A DNA stretch of 64,000 nucleotides from positions 1,078,758,430 through 1,078,822,429 of the forward strand of contig NC_056732.1 in NCBI RefSeq assembly GCF_019279795.1, given 5' to 3'. Below the pieces are notes generated by a model. That model searched no databases, had not been told where the DNA came from, and saw only the letters and a program-made list of their open reading frames with translations. The stretch's first letter is position 1. Each line of letters opens with the position of its first letter. This DNA comes from Protopterus annectens. Its lineage: Eukaryota; Chordata; Ceratodontiformes; Protopteridae. This document shows positions 22,167-34,548 of this stretch, in pieces. The position numbers and the translations under genes are program-made.

Positions 22167-22556
22167 TTAGTGTAGCAGGTTTAGACTTTGATTTCCATTG
22201 TCTGGAATTACTTTTTTGGCAGACACCATAATTAGACTCAGCAAGGCCTTACTATACTGAGGCAATTCTAATTCTGTATCATAGCTCAGAAAAATCATTT
22301 CCTTAGATACACCAATTTGCTCGCCCAGTATCTCTGATAGAGCAATCTGCAGGAAATCTTTAAAGTCTGCCAACTGATTAAACTCCCAGAAAATATGTTC
22401 CCAATTACCTTTTTCTTCCCCATCACACCTCCAACATTTCCTGTCTACCTGAGGAAAAATTCTCTGGAGTCTACTTAGGGTATAAAAATACCTATCTAAA
22501 CATTTCCAAGCAAAAATCCTAAATATTTTAGATTTTCTTGCATATTTGGGAGGCAC
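22167..22556 (-). pseudogene. L1 ORF2 C-terminal Cys-rich segment
   Basis: Open frame of 129 codons containing FAWKCLDRYFYTLSRLQRIF, VDRKCWRCDGEEKGNWEHIF and WEFNQ. This is the C-terminal CxxC...H domain of L1 ORF2, present in the plus-strand copy at 3400-3560 too. The extension after residue 95 (IMVSAKK) matches that copy as well. Confidence 0.75.
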
Positions 22557-22744
22557 TCATATATCCCGCTCATTGTTTCTTTGTGAATTGCTTACCAAGT
22601 CTCTCTTCCCAAACCTTTCTAACCTCCTCTGATTGATTCTTATAGTTATCATGCAATATTTTATATGGTCTAGTAATTATTGCTTTTTAACAGCAGCTTC
22701 TGTTCTAGATTCTACTAAAAATTCTACCAGTGCTGGTCTTTCGT

Positions 22745-23002
22745 TTATGACCCCCCCCCCCTACAAGTTATTTCTCTTTCTCTATACTCTGACATCAATC
22801 CTTCATAGGGAAAGTCATCTCTAACCTGCAATCCAAATAAATGCTTGGCATCTTCCCATTCTATCACCTTTCCCCCTCTAGTTATTTGCTCCCAATACCA
22901 TGGTTTCTTTACCAGTTTTCTCCAATAAATTCCAGCCCCCTCTTGCCTATTGTCTGTATTTCTAATTCCAGTTATTTCTATCAGCAGAATCTCTCTCTCC
23001 AT
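22745..23002 (-). pseudogene. L1 ORF2 segment upstream of the C-terminal domain
   Basis: Open frame of 85 codons sharing NTDNRQEGAGIYWRKL and GKVIEWEDAKHLFGLQ with the plus-strand L1 copy at 2930-3060. Together the two copies show that this is real coding ancestry, not chance. Confidence 0.65.
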
Positions 23003-23222
23003 TCCTGTATTGGCTTAATTGTTCTTAGAATACCTTTTGCTACTGTATGAATATAATATTATGTATAATTATTCTTATTTCCCTTGAAAATCTGCATTCA
23101 AAAACCCAGACTCTACTTGTTTCTCAGTTTTGCCCCCGTTTCACCATCATCCCTTTCCACTTTGAATTATAGGTTTCTGCTTCTACTATGTATACGAACC
23201 TTAACTGTGTAGTTCTGAAATA

Positions 23223-23813
23223 GGGTCTATATCATATATTTGAAATTCCAAAATGTCAAACACCATATGTTCGAACTTGGAATTTTGAATATTGAAAACA
23301 TCGAATGCTCAGAATAGCTAATTTTTTCCCAGGGAAAAAATTTGCTGTTCCGAAAAACATACACCCAACACAAGCACACCAAAATAAATAAACCACACAC
23401 ATACATTTAACAAAACCCAATCCCACACTAAACCACATATACATTACTAACTATCCACTTACCTTAACCCGCACCCTAACCTTAAGGTCCGTAACTGCTG
23501 CACACATACCCTACAAATCTATACATAAACAAACTAATTAATACACACACATACAGTTAACAAAACACAACCCTACACTACACCATACATGCATTACTAA
23601 CTATCCACTTACCTTAACCCGCACCCTAACCCTAAGGTCCGTAACTCTCACACCACAATGGAGGAAATACCGAATCCACGGAACGGCCCACCAAAATCTT
23701 GCCCTAGGTAAGATTTCGATGTTTTGGGGTTTCGCTATTTTCACCATTCAATATTTTGGGTTCGATGTTTTCACATTCAGCATTGTACCTCTTTGGAATT
23801 TTGATATAGACCC
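23223..23813. mobile_element. Non-autonomous TIR element, family A, copy 2
   Basis: Element of 591 bp, GGGTCTATATCA to TTTGATATAGACCC, with an exact 8-bp duplication CTGAAATA at 23215-23222 and 23814-23821. It lies in inverse orientation to copies 1 and 3 and interrupts the L1 at 21830-28600. The interior holds two copies of a block of about 150 bp ending in ACCTTAACCCGCACCCTAACC, and the subterminal hairpins TTTTTTCCCAGGGAAAAAA and TTGCCCTAGGTAAGA. No coding capacity. Confidence 0.92.
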
Positions 23814-24266
23814 CTGAAATACCCCTTCAAATCAGGTAATCCTAGTCAGCCTTGTTCAAGTGGAAGAATCAGCTTATCCCACTTGTCTCATGCCATCTTC
23901 CCCTCTCAGATAAAATTCTTCAGCTCTTTATTAATTGCTATCCACAACTTCTCCTCTGGTTGATAAAAATATGTCTGACCTGTGTATAAGACTAAAGGGA
24001 CTAAAAACATTTAACTCTTGTATCTTACTATCCATATACATATAACAGAGCTTCCCATTTCTCATTTTTTATATTATCTTTTGTTTACTCTCTTCCAGCA
24101 TATTCTTAGCTTTGACACCAGAATCATTTTTAATCCATACTCCTGAGTATTTCATTTTATCATGTCCCCATAAATATGGATAACGCTGAACCAATTCATG
24201 TGTGGGTACATAATGTACAGCTATTATCTTTATTTTATCTTCATAAATTTTGTATCCTGAAAAGAT

Positions 24267-24542
24267 TTAAAACTGTCTCAAAATATTCCATAGCACTGAA
24301 ATCTCCTTTACAGATTTTATCAGGTATAAAATAATATCATCTGCAAATAGATCCAGCTGTTCTTGACTACTATACCAATTATATCCTTGAATTTCTAAGT
24401 TCCTAATTCTCTTTGCCAATGGTTCTAAATATACTGCAAATAACAAAGGGGAAAAAGGACACCTCTGCCTGGTTCCTCTGCTCAAGCAGAAATTATCAGA
24501 GAGGAACTCACCCACTTTTAATTTTCTCCTCCAATCCCTCAT
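24267..24542 (-). pseudogene. L1 ORF2 reverse transcriptase palm
   Basis: Open frame of 91 codons. Motifs are SRGTRQRCPFSPLLFAVYLE (RQGCPLSPLLF, Gly changed to Arg) and LDLFADDIILYL, the catalytic FADD with both Asp present. The pair is diagnostic for L1-type RT. Confidence 0.85.
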
Positions 24543-24967
24543 ATATCCTCCTAATCAATCTTATACTTTTATCAGGGAATGCAAATGGTTCCATTGCCCT
24601 GCTCATAAAGTCCCAGCTAACTCTGTCAAATGCTTTCTCTGCATCAAGACCCACCAACAACAGTCAAGACCCACAAACAACAGTGGTATTTTCTTTCATT
24701 CTGCTTCCCTCTGGATCATTAATGTTCTTTTAATGTTGTCAAATGTTTGCCTCCCCCTCCACAAAACACATTGATACAAATCTATCGGTTCTGGCATCCC
24801 TTTTGTCATTCTTTTAGCCCTTATAGACATAAACACTTTATAATCATGGTTTGATATTGAAATGGGCCTGTATGAAGTGGATATGATGGGTCTTTACCCT
24901 CTTTTTAGGTATTACAGCTACCGCAGCTTTCTTCCAGGATGTTGGTACTTCTCCTGTTAAAATACTG

Positions 24968-25282
24968 TTAAACAAAAACTTCCAGATGTTTATAATCTTT
25001 CCCTCCTAGCTGCCAAACTTCCACAGTAATAGTATCTATTCCTGGGGACTTTCCTGTAGATTGGTTATACAACACCATTTTTATCTCATCTCCTCCTATC
25101 TTAACTGTTAGTAAGTGAGCCTCATCTACCTCTAACTTTGGCATATTTAATTCTTCCATAAACATTTTAATTTGTACCTTTTCTTGATTTCCACATTTCT
25201 CTGCTTTATACAGACTTTCATAGAATTTCCAAAATACATCTAATACCTCTACAGGATCTCTTTTTATCTTCCTTGTTGACAA
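24968..25282 (-). pseudogene. L1 ORF2, region before and start of reverse transcriptase
   Basis: Open frame of 104 codons: FWKFYESLYKAEKC (the FY..LY segment typical of L1) and KMVLYNQSTGKSPGIDTIT (the KSPGPDGI motif of the RT fingers, Pro-Asp region partly changed). The frame breaks at about 24965, and the AFDRVSWDF-like motif follows near 24635 in another frame. Confidence 0.7.
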
Positions 25283-25690
25283 TAGCTCTTTCTACTTTAT
25301 GTTGTCTGAGTTGTTGTGCTAAAGGTTTTGTGCTCTAGAGTTATTATAAAAAAATACAGTTGCTTAACAGCAATCATTCTAAACTCATACATATTATCAA
25401 GGTAATCCCTTGTTTTCTGTTTAGCATTCTGCAGTTGCTCCTCTTCTTGTATTGTAAGATTCTGCCTATTCTGCAATACTTTAACATTTGTCAGTCCCTC
25501 TAAATAATTTTGTTATTTCTTAACCATATCTCCTTTGCTTTCCTTATTCCATTTCCTAGCTATATTTTCAGAGGAAATTTCTATCTTCCCTAATAGCTCC
25601 ATTCCCTAAATTCCTTTCTTTTCAACAGATAAGTAGGAAAGCACCAGTGTCTTATTTTTATTTCATTACCCTGTGTTTTTATTTTAGTTA

Positions 25691-26029
25691 TTATTGATAA
25701 ATGATCTGAAAAAGTTTTGGGGGTGTATCAAGACTTTCAATTAAATATATATATTCCTGTGAAATGTAAGTTCTGTCTAGCCCAGCCCAGTTTTTGTATC
25801 TTGGGGAATAATAAGTAAATTCTCCCCAAACGCCTAGTACTGAATTCACATCTTTCATGCCAAATATTTTCATAAATTTCTTCAGAAATCTACCCTCCTT
25901 TGTTATATTTTCCTTTCTGGGCCCCCCAAACACATCCTCAATGCTACAAATCAAATTACAGTCCCCACCTATAAGCAATATTCCTTGCTGAAACATGATT
26001 AGTTCTTCCAGAATTTTCTTAAGCTCCAT
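25691..26029 (-). pseudogene. L1 ORF2 endonuclease fragment
   Basis: Open frame of 112 codons. ILLIGGDCNLICS is the GDFN motif, GLDRTYIS the DYIL-type motif, and the frame ends shortly before a SDHLSIITKI sequence containing the catalytic SDH. The 5' part of the endonuclease (26030-26540) is too decayed to follow. The Met is internal and not a start. Confidence 0.7.
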
Positions 26030-27849
26030 TATGCAGTTTTAGTTGGAATATAAATACATGCCAGTGTAATCCTCCTCCCTTGCCCATAGCCTCTGAGTAC
26101 TACAAATCTACCATTATTACCTTTTTTACCCTCTTCTTTCACTATTGGAGCTCACTTCTCTTGCAATTAATATATGTACTCCTCTTTTCCTTTGTCCCAG
26201 ATATTCTGCTGAATAATCATCCTGAAAACCTTTCTTTATCAAATTCACATGTTCAGTTTTTTCCAAGTGTGTCTCCTGTAGCATATTTATTTGCACTCTA
26301 CATTTTTAATATAGTTCTCTACACTTTCTTTTTTGTTTTTATCTGTGAGTCCATTGACATTTAAAGGCAATACAAAAAGCATCATTGTGTTAAAAAGTTA
26401 TTATTCCCACCTTGTATGTGTAACAGCTTTTTTTAAGTGTCTAGACCCAGCTTTTGTGTTACATAAATACAGTGCTTGGCAATCTTTTATACAGTTGTTT
26501 CTTGTCATATCAATTTGAGATTATGTCACATCTTACAGAACTTTTTTATTGAAAGCCCTCAAACAAAAAACAAACATACCCCAATACTCCCTATAGCCTA
26601 TTAACTTAATACTAACACAGAAAACTATGTACATCTTCAAATATTGAAGTTTTACCCTCCCAATAGGAACATGTATCCCAAACTGACAGTCACACTCACA
26701 GAAGTGGTTTAACCTAAAAGAAAGTTATCCATGCTAAGACACATGGTATAGCCTGTGCTTATACTAAGTACTGTCTGGTTTTGACTTAACCTTATAGCTC
26801 TCCCAGCTGGGAAAACACTTGCATGTTTTCAATAAATATTATCTCCTAGCCATTTCTCTTAACCAGATTGTCTATAGTGTTGCTACTAAGCATACATTTA
26901 TTTGCTAGGAAAAAAAAGATTTATAATATCCAGTGTTCTTTTTTATTTACTTGCTTTCTCTTAAAACGTTCTAGATCAAGCTAAGGGCCTTAATCCAATC
27001 ATTCCTCTAAGCAAGAATGAAAAAAATACATCAATTTTTCTTTTGTCATGCTATTTTGACCAGACGTTTCTTCTTTTTTTTGCACTGCAGGGCCTACATT
27101 TCTTAAAACTGAACAAGGAGAAAGAGAAGAAAAAATAGGAACACCTGTTTACATTAGTATCCCCATTATCCCCATTACACTTAAAAGTAACTGATAAAAC
27201 TACAGTATACAAAGAAAATCCTGCACAATAAAAATATTACTTTTAAGAGAAAAAATGTTTTGCTTACAGTTAACTTTCTCACTCCTCTTCTCCTCTCATG
27301 AGTATTTTTATGAACATCAATGACATGAAGTAGGCCACATACCTCAGATTCCCCTACAAGTTTAACAAAGTCAAAAAAGTCCATTATTTCCAGATGTTCT
27401 TGTTCTGTCATGTATTACAAACATAATTATTACTTTGTAATCCCATATTTGTCAATTTCCAAGTTACTGGTTTTATTCATGTTCATCTCCATCTCCCAAA
27501 TCCTGTCTCTGTTTCATTTCCAATGTACTCTCAATTCTTCCAGTCAACTCTTGTGCTTTTTTCCTTCTTTCAAGCATTTTCCATTGAAACATTGGAAAAT
27601 GTTTCATTGGCACAGTCTATATGCTACCAGAAGAACAAGAAGCAGAATTTCCTTGTGTTTCATAGCTCACTATTTGTAGAACAAACTTTTGAATTTCTTC
27701 CTTAGTATGTACTGCATCAAGAAATGATTATGTCCCTCCAGGAAATAATATTTTGAAGATACCTGGGAACAGCAGATTAAATTCCATGCCTGCTTCTTGA
27801 CATTCCCCAAATAGTGTAATAAATGTATTCCTCTTCTGCCTGGTGCACA

Positions 27850-28505
27850 ATGAGAAATTATTTTCTACAAATACTCTTCTGCCTCACAATTTTGCTACTT
27901 TGTCCTTCTGTCACAGTTTTGTCAGAATCAACACCTTCTACTGGTAGGATTGCATCTTTACTATTAGGTCTAGGTTGCTTTCTCATAGCCAGGTTTGGAG
28001 CATACACAAGATGTGCCCTTTCAATTAACAGCTCCTGCTGTGGAATACCAGTCCAGTTACTTATTTGTGCTTTCAAAAATTAATACAGTCTGTTTCTTCC
28101 AGCTTCTCTGGTACAGCAGAAAATCTCAGGTTTTCCCTATATGTTCTGTCCTCTAATTCTATTATTTTTTGAAACATCTCTTCTTGAGCAATCTCATATT
28201 CAGCCAGACATTTCTTCATTTTGACCTCTATTTTTTGCAGTTTTATCACCTTGTCTGAATATCTGTTTAAAGCTTTTTCCATTTTTTCCAGCCTTTTGTT
28301 ATTTGAGTTGATAAAGTCCATCATGGTTTCATTTATTTTAATTAGGTTTGTGTGCAGTTGTCTTATACTTTCCTCTAGGTTACTGGAAGTTATGTCTAGA
28401 GCTCGCACTGCTTTTTGTTGAACAGCTGCAGTACTCTTCTAGTCAGTGTTTAATTCTCACCTTTTGTAGCTGATTTTCTTTCAGGTCCTCTGTATTTCTT
28501 TTTTC
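27850..28505 (-). pseudogene. L1 ORF1p-like protein
   Basis: The RNA-binding chaperone of L1 elements. Residues of the frame at 28408-28073 show a heptad-like coiled coil (LEESIRQLHTNLIKINETMM onward), then ELEDRTYRENLRFSAVPEKL, the start of the RRM. The frame continues with one shift at about 28075 into WTGIPQQELLIERAHLVYAP and NLAMRKQPRP, the C-terminal domain core of ORF1p. The family protein is usually about 330 residues, which this would match if intact. A frameshift and stops after about 27860 mark it as dead. Confidence 0.75.
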
Positions 28506-28850
28506 CTGGCATCCAGGCAGTGCACTTACTAGCCTGTTATTGAAATGTACCCAAAAATATAAGTCCACTGGCTTTCTATGCTCAGTTTCTGTTTTCACAC
28601 TGGGAGAGATAAAGGCATAGGATCATAGGATCATAGGATTATAGGAGGTTAGGAGGCTAATGACCCTGGGGCCCTTATAAGCCTAGCCAAGAGTTTATCC
28701 CCAAAAAGAGAAACCTCAGTCAGCATCTGTCACCCCTGTAAATGAGGGACACAGGTGGAATCCCTGGGCCAAATTTGTGGTTCCCATCCACTCATCAAGG
28801 TTGCACTTGAAGAGGTTCAGCAAGGTATTCTGTTTGACATGTATGGGAAG

Positions 28851-29366
28851 TCAGTTCCAGAGATGGGGCAGCCTCTGGGAGACAAACCTGTCTCTCCAGT
28901 AGGTTTTGTTGATATTGCATATTAGATTTAGGTATTTTGAGTGGGTAATGCACAATGAGTTAGACTTACAGATATGGGACATCTCTACTAGGGCAGGGTC
29001 TGATATTGCCTTGTAGGTGAAACACAGATTATCTCTGAGCAATCTGTACAGTACCAAGTAGAGTGATAGTGATTTGATCATGTCTGCATAGGACAGGTGT
29101 TGGAGGCCATGGATTCTCTTTGTGAGGTATTTCTGTGGCCGTTCTAGTTGGTGCAGGTGTTTGGAGAGGTACATTCCAAATAGGGCATTATACTCAATTA
29201 TAGGTCTAATGAGAGAGGAGTACAGAGAGGTAATAAGCTCCTTTTTTCTGGATGCAATCCATTTACTTATGAGATGAACCAAGTAAAAGGCTATTCTGAT
29301 CACTGCCACTACATGATGGCCAAATGTGAGATTGTTGTTAACCTGAGTACCCAGGTCTCTCACCAT
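28851..29366 (-). pseudogene. CR1 ORF2 thumb and C-terminal domain
   Basis: Open frame of 171 codons directly after the RT frame, separated by one stop and a small gap. It starts MVRDLGTQVNNNLTFGHHV and contains YSSLIRPIIEYNALFGMYLS, RPQKYLTKRI and YRLLRDNLCFTYKAI, ending with WRDRFVSQRLPHLWN, the usual CR1 end. The 3' untranslated part to the octamer repeat is about 200 bp. Confidence 0.85.
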
Positions 29367-29377
29367 AGGTTGTGTGC

Positions 29378-30709
29378 TTAGGGGTTGCCATTGATGTGGT
29401 AATCAGTAGGGGTCATGTTTTTGCTGAATGGTATGATAATACATTTTTTTGAATTTATCCTAAGGCCATTATTTTGGCACCAGTCATTTGTTGCTGTGAG
29501 ACCCTCTTGCAGTATGTTAACATCATTTGGGGAGTCAATGACAGCACCCAACTTACAGTCATCTGCAAAGTTGGTCAGCCACAGTCCTTTTGTCTTTGCC
29601 TGGACCTCTGAGAAGTAGATGCCAAGCAGTAGGGGTCCCAGGACAGATCCCTGGGGAATACCACTAGTGACAAGTCTGCTGTCAGAGGTGAAGGCACCTA
29701 TTTTGACCTTGTGGGTCCTATCTGTGAGCCAGTTGGCCACCCATCTGATGAGATAGGGATTTACACTAAGTTGTGTTAGCTTTTCGATGATGACAGCATG
29801 GGGGATTATGTCAAAGGCCTTGACCAAGTCAAGGTAAGCAGTATGTACTGACTTTCCCTCATTCAGGGCCTTGGTGACAGTCTCAAAGAAGTCAACCAGG
29901 TTCAACAGGCAAGATCTGCCCTTGACAAATCTGAACTGGGTGGGGTCAAGTGCATGGAGAGTGCCTATGTCCTTGTTTATGAGATCCATAATAATACGCT
30001 CCATGGCTTTACAGATCAGACTTGTCAATCTAATGGGGTGATAGTTTCCAGGGTCAGTAGTGGCAGCACCTATGTGTAAGGAGATGATAATAGCAGTTCT
30101 CCTCTCTGCTGGAATAAAGCCTGTACTTAGGCTGTGGTTGAATAGGGTGCTCAATGATGAAGCTAATTCTTGCTGGAGGTGGTGCAGAATACAGACTGGG
30201 ATACTATCAGGTCCCGTGTAAGCTGTGTTCTTTGCCTTGGATAGGGCCTTTAACACTTGATCTATGGAGATGGGAGGTGTGAGACAAGTATCATGGATGT
30301 CAAATGGGCCTTCAGGGGGATGGGTAGTGAATTTTGTGCTGAACCTCTTTTCTAGCAGGTTGGCTAAGTCAACAGCATCAGTGTAAGTGGTACCGTTAAA
30401 TACTAATTTAGAACAATCCTGGGCTTTGCCATGGAGGTTCCTGGTGTAACTGAAGAAGGCTTTGTGGTTTCCCTTTGTTTCAGAGGCTAGTTTCAATTCA
30501 TAATTGGCTTTGGAGGTTTTCACTAGTGATCTAATTTGCTTGTTGAGGCTGAGGAGGGAGTTTTTCCAATTTGGAACTTGTTCCTTTTTACCCTTGGACA
30601 ACAGTTTCTTCCTTTTGTTGTAAAGCTCGCTGATAGAGGATGTCCACCAGACAAGTTTGTGTTTTCTCGATGAGCGGATTTTAGTTCTGTTGGGTATGGC
30701 TGAGTCCAT
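29378..30709 (-). pseudogene. CR1 reverse transcriptase, longest open frame of the window (443 codons)
   Basis: All RT motifs appear in order: FSYTRNLHGKAQDC (linker), AKNTAYTGPDSIPVCIL (fingers), DPGNYHPIRLTSLICKAMER, FVKGRSCLLNLVDFFE, HTAYLDLVKAFDIIPHAVI (catalytic Asp present), TSGIPQGSVLGPLLLGIYF and LTNFADDCKLGAVIDS (catalytic FADD at about plus-strand 29560), then NDWCQNNGLRINSKKC. The start codon of the frame is internal; endonuclease sequence lies upstream with frameshifts. A single stop at 29375 separates it from the C-terminal part. The RT core looks intact, so this copy is younger than the other two, though the element is dead. Confidence 0.88.
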
Positions 30710-31919
30710 GCAGTTGTACAGGTGCTTGTATACTGCATTAGCATACTGTTCAGCATATTTGTCTGCATCCTCTGAGGGGTATGGTGGTGTGAAGCTACTG
30801 ATACCCTCACTTAAGAGGTTTCAGTCAGGTTTTGAGAAGATTTTTAGCCTGGTTACGGCTGGGGGGGCTGAGTGGGATAGAAACTTCAAATGAGACAGAC
30901 CAATGATCTGATCTCACCAGGGAAGAACATACTATGGGAGTGGTGCAGCAGTCACCCATGTTGGTGAGAACCAAGTCCAGAATGTTATCTCCTCTTGTGG
31001 GGGATGAGTCAAGCTGGTCTAGTGCATTAGAAGTGATGAAGTCAAGGAATCATTGGGTGAGTATATTAGTGCAGGAATAGTTCACCCAGTCTATGGTGGT
31101 GTAGTTGAAGTCACCAAGGCTCAGATTGTTAGGAGGTACCTTGATGGAGTCAAGTAGGTCCAGATAGGAGAAGTGGGTGTCCTGAGTCATGGAGGGGGGG
31201 TCTGTACCTGGCTATAACTTGGATGAGTGTCTTGCCAACTGTCAGTTTTACCTGGAGTAATTCCAGTGCATCATGCTGGCAAACCAGTCTGTAGGTGTGG
31301 CTGTCCTTGATGAAAATAGAGACTCCACCAACCCTAGTCTTCCCAACCTCATTTTGGGGTCAGAATGTATGGAATGAGGTATAGCCTGTTAAGGCAGGGG
31401 TTGCTGTCCACAGTCCTGAACCAAGTTTCTATGACTACACAGACATTGGCATCTTCCAGTGTGAGGAGACTCTACAGTGAGTGCATTTTCAGGTTAAGGA
31501 TCCTAGCGTTAAGCAGCATGACCTTCAGTTTGCTTTTTGACATATCTTTTATCTTTGGGACATAGCCTAAAAACAGGAACAATGGAGGAGGCAAGAGCTT
31601 TGGCCAGGATCCTGAATCCCAGGGGTGACAGGTGGAGGCCATCTCTGGCAAAGCGTTAAAGTCTGTCAGCCATGTCATCCCAAGAAGACAGATACTGGAT
31701 CCCCTTGAAAGGACACCAGAAACTAATCCAATTTCTGAAGTCAATTATTTTTTGTTGGTATTGTGGTACCATTCTTGGTAAAGGTAGGATGCTGCTTAGG
31801 GCTAGGGTCATACCTGCCTGGGACACATTAAGCTGTTACTCAATTGTGCAGCCATTTTGGACATCACAGTGTTCAGTTGCCTTAGACATATGCATCTGCT
31901 TATGTATGGCTGCTTAGTT

Positions 31920-32200
31920 TTCCATAGTCTACATAGAACCTAGTGATATCTTTGTTTTATGCATCTTAACCCCCAGTAATGCCCTGGGACTATTGGATTC
32001 CTGGATCACCTGCAGATTTAACATTTCCTGCAAGTCCTCCCACTTGGTTTTCTTGATTTTCTGAGGCACCCTGAAGGCAGCTTTATTTTGACTGGCTGTT
32101 GTGCTTTTGTATCTATATGGTGACCTAGGATTAGCAGTTAATGTATCCTCAAACACAAGGAACATTGCTCATTTCACTAGAATTTGTGAAGGGGTTAGCT
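31920..32200 (-). pseudogene. Gmr1-like reverse transcriptase start
   Basis: HHIDTKAQQPVK in one frame is followed after a frameshift by AAFRVPQKIKKTKWEDLQEM and LNLQVIQESNSP, the opening of gypsy RT. It lies about 400 bp downstream of the integrase end on the same strand, which sets the unusual domain order. Confidence 0.7.
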
Positions 32201-32559
32201 GCTATGATAGTTCTGCTTCATGTACTGAGATGTCAGTTTAAGTGTTATTGAGGAGATCTACCACCAAAACCTCCCACAGATTGCTCTTGTAACACACTAC
32301 ATGTATTAACTACTAGATTCTCTATATAAAGGTAGGGCTTCATCATATTGTCATGGTAGAGATGTGTTTCCCGACTTTTACCCATCAACTCCATCACATA
32401 ATTAACATCACTTACGTTTCTCAAAACAGTGAAAGATCACTTCCCTGCTGTCTGCAGCTTATTCTACTGAACATGAATAACCACCATTTCTTTTTGTCCA
32501 ACTATAAACTCTTAGATCTCAGTGTCTGTCATATCAATGTTTTTGCTGTTGCCATGCCT

Positions 32560-33400
32560 GTGGTAGGTGCTCCTGTGCCAAGCCAATGAGTTCCCTAAGC
32601 TTAGTCCTAAAATTCAGCACATACTCCATCACAGACTCTTTGTAGGAATAACATTCACCCTCCCACTTATGAATTAAATCAACAGGCTCCTCAGCCTGTG
32701 ACCATAAAGTAGCTCAAATTGCAAAAAATTTATGAATTTGTAGGCCCTTCAATATAAACAAAAAGGAGATGGACTAGGTACTTCTCCCACTTCCACTTAA
32801 ACTGGTCTACAAATAATGGAATCATAGTAGACCCTTTCCAACAAACCATTTGTTTGACTTTTTTGTTAACTGCATTACCTTGCAGCACTTTCACAAAAAA
32901 TCAGCAGGTAGCACATGATGTTGCCCTTCCTGCCTGTCAATATTTCCTAGAAAAATTTACACTTCTGAAAATTTTAATCAGATTATCTGATGCCTTCTCT
33001 GCCTCAATACAGGGAAAAAAGTACATCTTAGGGTAGTCTCACCATCACAGTCCAAAACAATTAAGATACACCTCTTATTTGTGATGATCGGGTACTAAGA
33101 AGCCACATAGTATCCATAGCTACCATCTGAAATAGTTCCCCAGTAAGAATCAATGGCAAAAAAGCAGTCTTAACTTTGTCTTTTGTTTTATCAAGCTTTT
33201 AGCTCTGCTTAAATGTCTTGCAGTATCCTCTCAAATCTTTTGCAGTGTTTGGACAATAACAAAAAATGAATAAGCCTGATTGTTCATGGCTTTATGCCCA
33301 AAATTGCTTAAAATGGAATATATTATGTAGACTTGTGGCCACAAGAGCCCTTTGGTAGGTTGTTGCAACTACCACCTGCTATACCACTTCTCCCTCTAGC
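32560..33400 (-). pseudogene. Gmr1-like integrase remnant
   Basis: Many stops, but family segments can be followed: a decayed zinc region (33340-33200), PLILTGELFQMVAMDTMWLL (the PFERVAMDIVGPL start of the catalytic core, near 33155), and EEPVDLIHKWEGECYSYKES with VMEYVLNFRTKLRELIGLAQ near 32690-32590, the conserved stretch after the core in vertebrate Gmr1-like elements. The catalytic D,D,E residues are not all visible. Confidence 0.65.
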
Positions 33401-33957
33401 CTTTAATCAGGAGACCATTCTTTGCAGAATAACCCCCTTGTCCCAGTATACAGACTCAAACTACCTTTGAGAGTTAGCAGCTTCCTTGGCTATTGTCCTT
33501 ATATCCTGTAAGTTGAGATACAAGAGCTGTGCTTGTCTTAACTCTCTCTCTTTGTGATGTTTCCTAATTCCCCTTCTAGTATTTTTCATCAACTGTGTCT
33601 CAGAATCTGGCTTACTGCTTCCAACAATTTTTCCCCTTACATTAACTCCTTCCAGAAGAAGTCCAGTACCATTTGACAGTGGTGGCTGAGGTTCAGGCTT
33701 CCTACCATGATTAGCTTCTTCCCTGATACAGCCACATCAGCAGCCTCTGTCAGAGGTGTAGATATTGTCTGAGTTTCCCTACATTAACCTTCTTCATCAT
33801 GCATACAAGGTAATGTGCCATTAAAGTAGTTGAAAATAAGAACATCTGCTAGAATATCACCAGTCACTGTCACCTGCTTGTTTCATTATCCCCTTTTCAC
33901 TGCAAATTAATGCTGGTCAATGGCACCTCAGAAAGGTGTCCCTTCCATGGTCCTAGC

Positions 33958-34548
33958 AGGTCTATATCAAAATTTCGAAGAAGTACAATGCCGAATGTCA
34001 AAACATTGAACCCACAACATCAAATGTTGAAAATAGTGAAGCCCCGGAACATCGAAATCTTACCTAGGGCAAGATTTCGGTGGGCCGTTCTGTGGCTTCG
34101 CTATTTCCTCCATTGTGGTGCGAGAGTTATGGACCTTAGGGTTAGGGTATGGGTTAAGGTAAGTGGATAGTTAGTAATGTATGTATGGTGTAGTGTAGGG
34201 TTGGGTTTTGTTAACTGTATGTGTGTGTATTTATTGCTCTGTTTGTGTATAGTTTTGTAGGGTATGTTTGCGATAGTTACAGACCTTAGGGTTACGGTGC
34301 AGGTTAAGGTAAGTAGATAGTTAGTAATGTATGTGTGGTTTAGTATGGGGTTGGGTTTTGTTAACTGTATGTGTGTGGTTTATTTATTTTGGTGTGCTTG
34401 TTTTGTGTGTATGTTTCTTGGAACAGCGAATTGTTTCCCTGGGGAAAAATTTGCTATTCTGAGCGTTCGATGTTTTCAATATTCAAAATTCCAGGTTTGA
34501 ACATATTGTGTTCGACATTTTGGAATTTTGAATATATGATATAGACCC
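33958..34548. mobile_element. Non-autonomous TIR element, family A, copy 3
   Basis: 591 bp, the same length as copy 2, in the opposite orientation. Ends are AGGTCTATATCAAAATT and TGATATAGACCC. Flanking 8-mers GTCCTAGC (33950-33957) and ATCCTAGC (34549-34556) differ in one base. It contains two blocks of about 150 bp that begin near 34127 and 34277 with TTAYRGACCTTAGGGTTA. It interrupts the Gmr1-like element. Confidence 0.92.

Larger units (their letters stand above)
21830..28600 (-). mobile_element. L1 LINE, near full length, minus strand, interrupted by family A copy 2
   Basis: In transcription order: ORF1-like coiled coil and RRM (28500-27850), a decayed spacer, ORF2 endonuclease (26030-25690), RT (25280-24270) and the C-terminal zinc segment (22556-22167). 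The 3' end is ATTGCCTATGTCATAAGTGATCATTTAATAAAG and an A-rich tail at about 21850-21800. The length without the inserted family A element is about 6.2 kb, normal for L1. Several frameshifts make it inactive. Its 5' end abuts the 3' end of the CR1 at 28614. Confidence 0.8.
28614..31560 (-). mobile_element. CR1 LINE, minus strand, largely complete ORF2
   Basis: The 3' end is marked on the plus strand by repeats of GGATCATA at 28614-28648, the typical CR1 terminal octamer. Going upstream on the minus strand come the C-terminal part (28851-29366), the RT (29378-30709) and a decayed endonuclease up to about 31560, where LNARILNLKMHSL and VCVVIETWF are recognisable (the NARS...ETWL motifs). The 5' boundary lies between 31560 and 31900. 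Two more copies of the same family are at 15060-17935 and 57401-58168. Confidence 0.9.
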
